Below, in pieces: positions 1 to 5,329 of a DNA stretch of 9,699 nt. Source of the DNA: Anaerolineae bacterium (lineage in GTDB: Bacteria; Chloroflexota; Anaerolineae; B4-G1); contig JALWUZ010000806.1 of the NCBI GenBank assembly GCA_027079895.1, positions 1-9,699 on the forward strand, in the 5' to 3' direction. The position numbers were made by a program, and so were the translations under genes. Numbering within the stretch: the stretch's first letter is position 1; each line of letters opens with the position of its first letter. The notes under the pieces are model-generated. The model was not told the origin of the DNA and did no database searches. It was given only the letters and a program-made list of their open reading frames with translations.

Positions 1-319
1 AAATAAAGGCCGGTATCCCCCGCACCCCGTACCGCATCGCCAACTGCCCGTTGACCTTGTCCATCACGTTCAGCCGGAGCACCTGGGCCTGCCCCTCCAA
101 CTCGCGCTCCAACCTGTCCACGACAGGTTTCGACATTAGACAAACGCTTCAGGTGTTGGAATAGAACTCCACCAAAGTCGGCCGGCCGCTGCTGACCTGG
201 GCCTCGAACTCCGCCGTCGAGGCCAACTCGTCCCCCGGCGTGCGCAGGAAGACATACATCCCGATCATCCCGGCCACCATCAGGATGACCAGCCAGTTTT
301 CGCGCCAGAAACGTCTCAT
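1..319 (-). CDS. Membrane-anchored thioredoxin-like protein with predicted selenocysteine at an in-frame TGA (3' end outside window)
   Basis: The frame starts at ATG 319-317 and runs off the window after 106 codons. Residues 7-25 form a hydrophobic N-terminal anchor (NWLVILMVAGMIGMYVFL), so the domain should face outside the membrane. From about residue 36 the sequence reads as a thioredoxin fold: strand TLVEFYSN, then T-[TGA]-S-V-C-L-M-S-K-P, helix VVDRLERELEG, strand AQVLRLNV, and YGVRGIPAF with the cis-proline. Codon 57 (151-149) is TGA exactly at the nucleophilic first Cys of CxxC, giving UxxC if decoded as Sec. The frame stays open for all 49 codons beyond it. A SECIS-like hairpin follows at 129-111. 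The start overlaps the TPR gene's stop (ATGA), so translation is probably coupled. Likely role: extracytoplasmic thiol-disulfide exchange (inferred). Alternatives: a recent nonsense mutation or a sequencing error. Confidence 0.8.
111..129 (-). promoter_or_regulatory. Candidate bacterial SECIS hairpin
   Basis: Read on the minus strand, AACCTGTC-GTG-GACAGGTT is a perfect 8-bp stem with a three-base loop. The stem begins 19 nt after the TGA and the loop 27 nt after it. This fits the known bacterial arrangement: an element inside the coding region just downstream of UGA, with a G among the first loop bases and a GU in the loop for SelB. The stem encodes the conserved K-P-V-V-D-R-L helix and uses AGG, CCT and TTG codons that suit pairing. 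No bulged U is seen in the stem, unlike E. coli fdhF. Confidence 0.65.
149..151 (-). other. In-frame TGA, predicted Sec recoding site (residue 57)
   Basis: The TGA occupies the first redox position of the thioredoxin active site; Cys at +3 is encoded by TGT. Codons just after it (GTT, TGT, CTA, AAA, CCT) end in A or T far more often than the surrounding G/C-ending codons. That suggests selection on the RNA as well as on the protein. Recoding as selenocysteine is an inference; SelB and tRNA-Sec genes are not in this window. Confidence 0.75.
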
Positions 320-870
320 CGCTTACCACCACCCAAGAGACGGGCACGCAGGCTCAGCAGGGCCCGTAGAGTCTTCTGGCTGATAGTCGGCTTTTCCAGC
401 GCGTGGAGCCCGGCCTCATAGATGGCCAACCCGTCGCTGCGGTCGCCGGTCTTCCACAACTGGACGCCCAGGGCCAACAGCGTCTCCCCTTGCTTCTGCG
501 CGTCGCCGATTTCGGCGAAAATATCGGCGGCCCGTTGCAACTGCTCTTTGGCTTTCTCCCGCTCCCCCAGGCCGGCGTACAGCCCGCCCAGATTGCCCAG
601 CGTCTGGGCCTCACGGGCGCGGTCGCCCAGGCGCACGAAGGCCGCGCGGGCCTCCTCTAGCATCTCCACTGCCTTCTCCCACTGCCCCTGCATGCGATAG
701 ACCACCCCCAGGTTGTTCAGCGTCTCGGCGGCCTCTACTTCGTCCCCTTCGGCGAGGAACATCTCCCTGGCCTGCTCGAACTTCGCGCGGGCCTCGTCGT
801 ACAGTCCCTCGTTGAACAGCCGGATGCCTTCCTCTTTGGCCTCTTTAGCGGATTGGGTTGAATCTGTCAT
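316..870 (-). CDS. Tetratricopeptide (TPR) repeat protein, 184 aa
   Basis: This is a small soluble protein made almost wholly of four TPR helix-turn-helix units, at roughly residues 10-43, 47-80, 87-120 and 127-160. Each has the TPR pattern of small residues and aromatics (for example LNNLGVVYRMQGQWEKAVEM and LGNLGGLYAGLGEREKAKEQ). There is no signal peptide or membrane segment, so it is expected in the cytoplasm as a protein-binding scaffold; the partner is unknown. GGAGG lies 5 nt before the ATG. The stop TGA (318-316) overlaps the ATG of the thioredoxin-like gene, and the regulator gene ends 15 nt upstream. The three genes therefore look like one operon. The link between a TPR scaffold and the redox protein is inferred only from this coupling. 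Confidence 0.88.
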   Translation of the reverse strand: MTDSTQSAKEAKEEGIRLFNEGLYDEARAKFEQAREMFLAEGDEVEAAETLNNLGVVYRMQGQWEKAVEMLEEARAAFVRLGDRAREAQTLGNLGGLYAGLGEREKAKEQLQRAADIFAEIGDAQKQGETLLALGVQLWKTGDRSDGLAIYEAGLHALEKPTISQKTLRALLSLRARLLGGGKR

Positions 871-885
871 AGTACCTCCAGTATC

Positions 886-1566
886 TCAGTAAGTGATGTC
901 CAGCAGTCCCTCGGCGATAGCCCTCAGCCGGTCCACCGACATCCGCTCCAACTCGGCGGCGATCTCCAGATACTTGATGTTGGCCGGTCGAACGACGAAT
1001 TCCTGAATCTCCGGCGGAAGTTTCAGGAACCGCTGCCAGATGCGCTGCTGACGGTGCCACTCCCCGATCGGGCCCTCCTCGTCGAGAAAATGCTCCAGGG
1101 GAAGGCCTAGCCGACGGGCCATAATTTCTAACTCTGCGAGGGGGATAGGACGCTCGCCGTACTCGTAATCGGATAAGCGTCTAGAGGAGCAGCCGACTTC
1201 AGCGGCCAATTCCTTTTGAGAGAGCCCGGCCTCCAAGCGGGCCTGACGGAGCAATGCCCCCACGATGCGGTGGCGCAGGGAGAGCACATCCTGAACCGGA
1301 AGCGGCTCCTCCTGCTCCTCTTCTCCCAAGTCGGGGGCGGGCTCCCAGAAGCGGCTGACGGGCACCTTCAGGTAATAAGCCAGCACCTCCAACTCCGGCA
1401 GGGAGATCGGCTTGCGGCCCTCTTCGTAGGCGGTGATGGTGCTGGTCGGCACGCCCAGGACGGCGGCACACTCCCGTTTCGTTCTTCCGGCCCGCTCGCG
1501 GGCGTCGCGCAGCAGGATGCCGGTGATGCGGTTCTTGAGGGCCAGTTTCTCCTTGATCGCGGTCAT
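886..1566 (-). CDS. XRE-family transcriptional regulator with two tandem HTH domains, 226 aa
   Basis: Two Cro/C1-type helix-turn-helix domains lie in tandem at about residues 13-75 and 98-162. They align with each other: LLRDARERAG/LLRQARLEAG, then E-x-A, then YEEGRKPISLPELE/YEYGERPIPLAELE, then L-x-x-P. This is an internal duplication. A Glu-rich linker (about 76-92) separates them, and a helical C-terminal tail of about 60 residues (WQRFLKLPPEIQEF...) has no assigned function. Two HTH units in one chain could bind a two-site operator without dimerising, or bind as a dimer across four half-sites. GGAGGA lies 4 nt before the ATG. It is the first gene of the regulator-TPR-thioredoxin unit, driven by a strong extended -10 promoter, so autoregulation is plausible but unproven. 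What signal it senses cannot be told from the sequence. Confidence 0.9.
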   Translation of the reverse strand: MTAIKEKLALKNRITGILLRDARERAGRTKRECAAVLGVPTSTITAYEEGRKPISLPELEVLAYYLKVPVSRFWEPAPDLGEEEQEEPLPVQDVLSLRHRIVGALLRQARLEAGLSQKELAAEVGCSSRRLSDYEYGERPIPLAELEIMARRLGLPLEHFLDEEGPIGEWHRQQRIWQRFLKLPPEIQEFVVRPANIKYLEIAAELERMSVDRLRAIAEGLLDITY

Positions 1567-1613
1567 CTGCTCCTCCGCCGAGTGGTGATTGCTCCATGCC
1601 CGCCCTGGATACA

Positions 1614-1661
1614 GACGGCCAGATTATATCACAATCACGCCGGGACTACAAAATGGCCGTC
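1614..1661. repeat. 8-bp inverted repeat bracketing the promoter (candidate operator)
   Basis: GACGGCCA (1614-1621) and TGGCCGTC (1654-1661) are perfect inverted copies 32 bp apart, and the whole -35/-10 core lies between them. A further GGCCGTCA occurs at 1676-1683. The layout suits binding by the tandem-HTH regulator encoded just downstream, but an 8-mer of this GC-rich kind could recur by chance. Confidence 0.35.
1623..1651 (-). promoter_or_regulatory. Extended -10 promoter of the regulator-TPR-thioredoxin operon
   Basis: On the minus strand, TTGTAG (1651-1646) is followed after 17 nt by TATAAT (1628-1623), with TG one base before the hexamer (TGATATAAT). Transcription should start near 1616, leaving a leader of about 50 nt with a Shine-Dalgarno before the ATG at 1566. 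The -35 is weak (TTG only), which is normal for an extended -10 promoter. Confidence 0.75.
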
Positions 1662-1690
1662 GTGTGGCGCATAGAGGCCGTCACGGATGA

Positions 1691-1715
1691 GCGAGCCGCG
1701 CGTTCGACCGCTCGC
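1691..1715 (-). terminator. Possible weak terminator hairpin after the secreted-protein gene
   Basis: GCGAGC (1691-1696) and GCTCGC (1710-1715) can form a 6-bp GC stem with a 13-nt loop, 31 nt past the stop codon. There is no T-tract, so intrinsic termination would be poor. Confidence 0.2.
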
Positions 1716-1745
1716 GGGCGCGTGTAGTGATGGCCGCTCGTCTTC

Positions 1746-2873
1746 CTACTGCGTCGTGGTGAACTCGGCCTTGCTCGACACCCAGGTCACGCACACGCCG
1801 TTGGAGACGCCCCGCGAGGCGACGAAGTACTCATAGACGCTGTTGGGGCTCAAACCGGTGACGCTGACGGAGTGCGCGGTGGTCTTGGCGAGGCTCGTCA
1901 CCTGCCAGGGATTGGGGCTGCTGGCGATGTAGGGGAGGTAGGCGGTGTGCGTGAAAGTGCCGCTCGGCGGCGTCACCTCGGCGTTGCTCCGCACCAGCCG
2001 GTAGTAAACCTGTCCTAACGCGCCGGTCGTGGTATTCCAGGTGAACACAGCGGAGGTGCTGCCGGCGGTCACGCCGGCGGAAAGCGTCGCCGTCGGTGGG
2101 TTATCGGGGTCGTCCACCAACTGCAACTGGTCGGAGGTGATCTCCGCCAGGGAACCGGTGTCCCACAGGACGCGGTGGTATCGCCCGCCGGGGGCGTCGG
2201 CGTAGGTGAAGACGGTGATTTTGTCGTTCAACGCTTCTGCCTCCACCGTCAGCAGGCCGTAGTTGGGGAACTTGTAATCGTGAGCCGCTCCCCAGACCAT
2301 CGTAGAGGGGAATTCGTGGACGGCGGGGCGGTGTTCCGGCACCAGGTCCCAGCCCACCTGGTCAATGCCCACCTTCAGCACCGCGTCCCAGTACTTCTGT
2401 TCCGGGTAGGACTCGGCGTACATCTGGAAACGGTACGTCAGGCAGGGGATGGTGTTGTGGACGATCTGGTAGACTCCCCCGATCTGGTGGGCGGACTCGC
2501 TCCAATCGTAGGTGCGCACCTGCACCCCCGCGTCGTCGTTCTGCTGGTAAACCTGTTCCGGGTCAATCTCGATCAGGGAGTAGCCGTTCATGAACCAGAG
2601 CCGCCAGTCCTGCCGGATGCTTTCGGGGATGGTGTTGCCGATGTTGTTGTCGTCATCCGGCAGCCAGGAGCCGACCACATAGTTGCCGTACCGCTCGTTG
2701 AACTCGTACCAATCGTGATTGTCGAACCCGGGGTTGTGCAGCGAGGCGGTGCTGTCGGCGACGGCGTCCGGGGTGGCGGGCGTCCATCCGCCGCCCTGCT
2801 CCGCGTAGGCGATGGCCGAGACGCCAAGCGCCAGAATCAGCACCAGCAGCAATGCACCAATGGGGTATCTCAT
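1746..2873 (-). CDS. Secreted protein of unknown function with C-terminal FN3-like domain, 375 aa
   Basis: ATG 2873 is chosen because a typical signal peptide follows at once: Arg, a hydrophobic core (IGALLLVLILALGVSAIAYA), and AYA-EQ as the likely cleavage site after about residue 24. GGAGG also lies 9 nt upstream. The frame is open further upstream, but that part overlaps recN antiparallel to nothing recognisable. The mature N-terminal part (about 25-250) is rich in Trp, Tyr, Asp and Asn and looks like a beta-sandwich; I recognise no named family. The C-terminal 115 residues, from PPTATLS to the end, read as a fibronectin type III-like domain (VTGLSPNSVYEYFVAS). Only two Cys remain after cleavage, possibly a disulfide. 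A role in surface binding or polymer attachment is possible, but nothing catalytic is visible. It has its own promoter. Confidence 0.75.
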   Translation of the reverse strand: MRYPIGALLLVLILALGVSAIAYAEQGGGWTPATPDAVADSTASLHNPGFDNHDWYEFNERYGNYVVGSWLPDDDNNIGNTIPESIRQDWRLWFMNGYSLIEIDPEQVYQQNDDAGVQVRTYDWSESAHQIGGVYQIVHNTIPCLTYRFQMYAESYPEQKYWDAVLKVGIDQVGWDLVPEHRPAVHEFPSTMVWGAAHDYKFPNYGLLTVEAEALNDKITVFTYADAPGGRYHRVLWDTGSLAEITSDQLQLVDDPDNPPTATLSAGVTAGSTSAVFTWNTTTGALGQVYYRLVRSNAEVTPPSGTFTHTAYLPYIASSPNPWQVTSLAKTTAHSVSVTGLSPNSVYEYFVASRGVSNGVCVTWVSSKAEFTTTQ

Positions 2874-2902
2874 CCTGTTGTTCCTCCGCTCGTAGTTTAT
2901 CG

Positions 2903-2919
2903 GGCCGCCGACGGCGGCC
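2903..2919 (-). repeat. GC-rich hairpin in the leader of the secreted-protein gene
   Basis: GGCCGCC-GTC-GGCGGCC on the minus strand is a perfect 7-bp stem with a 3-nt loop, 38 nt past the recN stop. Downstream there is no T-tract (CGATAAACTA), so it is a poor intrinsic terminator. It could stabilise the 3' end of recN mRNA or the 5' end of the next transcript. Confidence 0.45.
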
Positions 2920-2932
2920 TCGACAGGGGGGA

Positions 2933-2960
2933 AGTATAAGTGAAAGCCGGATGGTGTCAA
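2933..2960 (-). promoter_or_regulatory. Promoter of the secreted-protein gene, overlapping the recN stop
   Basis: TTGACA (2960-2955) is followed after 16 nt by TATACT (2938-2933). The TGA inside TTGACA is the recN stop codon (2959-2957). Transcription should begin near 2926, about 50 nt before the ATG at 2873. Confidence 0.65.
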
Positions 2961-4726
2961 GAAGCGTTCGATGGCCGCCGGGCCGCCTTTGTCTCCTGGG
3001 CCTGGGACAGAATCTCCGCCGCACTGCGCCGGACCGCCGCGCCGCTGCCGCCGAGCATTTGGGCCAGTTCCTCGACCCGCGCGTCGCCGGTCAGACGGTG
3101 GACATGGGTCGTCGTCCGCCCGCCCTGGACCCGTTTTTCGACGCGGAAGTGGGCGTCGCCGAAGGCGGCCAGTTGGGGCAGGTGGGTCACGCAGAGCACT
3201 TGATGGCGCACCCCGTCTTGGGAAGCGTCCGTCAACTCCCACAGTTTCCGCCCCACCGTCGCCCCGATGCGCCCGCCGATGCCCTGGTCAATCTCATCGA
3301 AGACCAGCGTCTCCGTCTCGTCGGCGCGGGAGAGCACCGTCTTGAGGGCGAGCATGAGCCGCGCGGTCTCGCCGCCGGAGGCGATCTTGACCAGCGGCTT
3401 GGGCGGTTCGCCGGGGTTGGGGGAGATGAGGAATTCCACCCGGTCAATCCCGGTGCCGTCGAAGGCGAGGCGCCCCTTCCCGGCCACCGGCACGCCGTCC
3501 GCCGCCTCCTTGTGGCCGAAGGCGACCTCGAACCGCGCCCCGGCCATCCGCAGGTCGTCCAGTTCCCGCTCGATGCCCGCCGCCATCTGCCGGGCCGCCT
3601 CCTGCCGCCGACGGGAAAGTTCCAACGCCGCCGCGCCCAAATCCCCCAGCAGACGCTCCTCCTCCGCCTGCAATTCGGCCACCCGCTCCCCGCTGTGGAC
3701 GATGGAATCCAACTCCTGGGCGGCACGCTCGCCGTAGGCCAGCACCTCGGCGATGGTGGGGCCGTACTTGCGCTCCAGGCGGCGAATCAGGGCCAGCCGC
3801 TCCTCGACCTCCTGAAGCCGGGCCGGGTTGTACTCGATGCGCTCCCGGTACTCCCGCAGGCCGTCCACCAGTTCCTCGACCCGGTAGCCGATGGCCTCGG
3901 CGGTCTGGACGAGGGGGGCCTGAGAGGAGTCCACGCGGGCCAGACCTTCCAGGGCGCGGAGCGCGTTCCCCAGCAGTTCGGCGAGGGAGGGGAGGCCGTC
4001 CTCACCCTCATCGAGGATGCGCAGCGACTCGGCGACCAGGGCGGTCAACTGCTCGGCGTTCGCCAGCCGGAGCCGCTCTTCCTGCAACTCCTCTTCCTCA
4101 CCGGGGCGCAGACCGGCGGCTCGGATTTCGTCAATCTGAAAGCGGAGCAGGTCGGCGCGGTGGGCCAGTTCCTGCTCGTCTTGGATTAAGTGGGCCAACT
4201 CGCGCCGCACGGCCCGTATCCGCCGCACGAGAGCGGCCACCCGCGCCTGCTGCTCGCCCAATCCGCCGTACCGGTCGAGGAGGTTGACGTGCTCCCGCAC
4301 CCGCAGCAGGGAGAGGTGCTCGCTCTGGCCGTGAATGTCCACCAGCGACTCGGACACCTCCCGCAGCAGGGCCAGGGTGACGGCCCGCCCGTTGACGCGG
4401 GGGATGCTGCGCCCGGTGGCCCGCACTTCCCGCCCCAGGAGCAGCAGGTCGGGGGTATCTCCCTCCAGCCCCTCCCGCTCCAGAAGGGGGGCCAGCCGCG
4501 AGCGGTGCGCCGGGTTCAGGCGGAAGGTGGCCTCGATCAGGGCGCGGTCGGCTCCGGCGCGGATGAGGGAGCCGTCGGCCCGGCCTCCCAACGCCAGTTC
4601 TAGTGCGTCCACGATGATGGATTTGCCGGCTCCGGTCTCGCCGGTGAGCACGATAAAGCCCGGCGGGAAGGTCAGGTGCAACTCCTCGATGATGGCGAAG
4701 TCGCGGATGTGCAACTCGACCAGCAT
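2957..4726 (-). CDS. recN: DNA repair protein RecN, 589 aa
   Basis: RecN is an SMC-like ATPase that gathers broken DNA ends for RecA-dependent recombination. The N-terminal ATPase half has Walker A GETGAGKS (29-36). A long charged coiled-coil region follows, including RVAALVRRIRAVRRELAHLI. The C-terminal half has the ABC signature SGGE (about 450-453), Walker B LVFDE (about 474-478) with DQGIGGR, and a switch His in VTHLPQL. The family motif DIHGQSEHLSLL is also present. Length is at the upper end of the usual 550-590 aa. ATG 4726 gives the canonical MLVELHIRDFAIIE start, with AGGAGG 4 nt upstream. The B-box gene ends 8 nt before it, so the two are co-transcribed. I see no LexA-like palindrome or dedicated promoter before it, so damage control would have to come from elsewhere. 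Confidence 0.97.
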   Translation of the reverse strand: MLVELHIRDFAIIEELHLTFPPGFIVLTGETGAGKSIIVDALELALGGRADGSLIRAGADRALIEATFRLNPAHRSRLAPLLEREGLEGDTPDLLLLGREVRATGRSIPRVNGRAVTLALLREVSESLVDIHGQSEHLSLLRVREHVNLLDRYGGLGEQQARVAALVRRIRAVRRELAHLIQDEQELAHRADLLRFQIDEIRAAGLRPGEEEELQEERLRLANAEQLTALVAESLRILDEGEDGLPSLAELLGNALRALEGLARVDSSQAPLVQTAEAIGYRVEELVDGLREYRERIEYNPARLQEVEERLALIRRLERKYGPTIAEVLAYGERAAQELDSIVHSGERVAELQAEEERLLGDLGAAALELSRRRQEAARQMAAGIERELDDLRMAGARFEVAFGHKEAADGVPVAGKGRLAFDGTGIDRVEFLISPNPGEPPKPLVKIASGGETARLMLALKTVLSRADETETLVFDEIDQGIGGRIGATVGRKLWELTDASQDGVRHQVLCVTHLPQLAAFGDAHFRVEKRVQGGRTTTHVHRLTGDARVEELAQMLGGSGAAVRRSAAEILSQAQETKAARRPSNAS

Positions 4727-4734
4727 ACCGCCTC

Positions 4735-5268
4735 CTAGACGCGCCGTCCGGGGCGCAGACGGTAGTAGGCCGCGCCCACCGCCAGCACCGCGTAGACTGC
4801 GTCCCAGAGCAGCCGGGAGAGCACGTTGTTGATGGAGATGTGCCAGGTGGCCATCGCCGTGACCCACTTGACCAGGTCTATCGCGGCCGCCGGCAGGAGG
4901 CCGACGACGATGGAGCCGCACACCACGAGCCAGAGGTACTCCCCCCGGCGGTAGCGGACGGCCCAGCGGGTGACGGCGGCGATGCCGCTGCCGATGAGCG
5001 GCCCCAGCACCAGCGCGTACCAGCCCAGGAAGTGGATGAGGCTGCCGGCCAGGGTGGAAAGCGTCAGGGCGACGACGAAGGCGATGAGGTAGTGGGTGGT
5101 GCGGAAGTCGGCGTAGAAGACTTTCTGCTGGGCGCGGATGCAGTCCGGGCAGCGGTAGCCGACCGGGGTCAGCACGGCGCACTTGGCGCAGATCGGCCGG
5201 CCGCACTTGTTGCAGCGGAGGTAGGTCTCCACGTTCGGATGATTGACGCAGTAGAGGGGTTCACTCAT
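4735..5268 (-). CDS. B-box zinc finger membrane protein, 177 aa
   Basis: The N-terminus holds a complete treble-type zinc site: C7-x2-H10, C19-x2-C22, C27-x2-C30 and C40-x2-C43, matching bacterial B-box zinc fingers. Four hydrophobic segments follow at about 59-81, 82-102, 110-131 and 151-168, so the finger is a cytoplasmic or membrane-proximal module on a small integral membrane protein. Proteins of this layout (B-box plus a few membrane helices) are frequent in Chloroflexota and Actinomycetota and have no settled function; the finger probably binds a protein partner. GAGAGG stands about 9 nt before the ATG. It lies 60 nt after the glucan phosphorylase gene and 8 nt before recN, in the same direction. 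Confidence 0.85.
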   Translation of the reverse strand: MSEPLYCVNHPNVETYLRCNKCGRPICAKCAVLTPVGYRCPDCIRAQQKVFYADFRTTHYLIAFVVALTLSTLAGSLIHFLGWYALVLGPLIGSGIAAVTRWAVRYRRGEYLWLVVCGSIVVGLLPAAAIDLVKWVTAMATWHISINNVLSRLLWDAVYAVLAVGAAYYRLRPGRRV

Positions 5269-5298
5269 CGGATGGCCTCTCGAAAACGGGCGCTTGGG

Positions 5299-5329
5299 GC
5301 GCGGGAGAACCTCACGGCCGGCCCCGCGC
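5299..5329 (-). repeat. GC hairpin directly after the glucan phosphorylase stop
   Basis: GCGCGGG and CCCGCGC form a perfect 7-bp stem with a 17-nt loop; the first arm begins at the last base of the phosphorylase stop. The loop contains the palindrome GGCCGGCC. A run of only four T occurs about 10 nt further on. It may be a partial terminator or an mRNA end stabiliser between glgP and the B-box/recN pair. Confidence 0.35.

Noticed and set aside
149..319. A 56-aa membrane peptide ending at the TGA, i.e. a truncated pseudogene
   Set aside because: The frame after the TGA keeps thioredoxin sequence with no further stop, and the TGA falls exactly on the active-site Cys with a hairpin at SECIS distance. 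A random nonsense mutation would not be expected there, though it is not excluded.
2874..3242. Upstream extension of the secreted-protein frame, giving 498 aa
   Set aside because: It runs through recN in another frame, is Arg/Pro-rich with no motif, and would bury a perfect signal peptide. ATG 2873 has its own promoter and Shine-Dalgarno.
2852..4189. Long plus-strand open frame (445 aa) opposite recN
   Set aside because: It is antisense to an unmistakable recN; its composition is that of a high-GC shadow frame and no motif is present.
4727..5206. Upstream extension of the recN frame, giving 749 aa
   Set aside because: It overlaps the B-box gene in another frame and has low-complexity Arg/Pro composition. 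The family start and Shine-Dalgarno lie at 4726.
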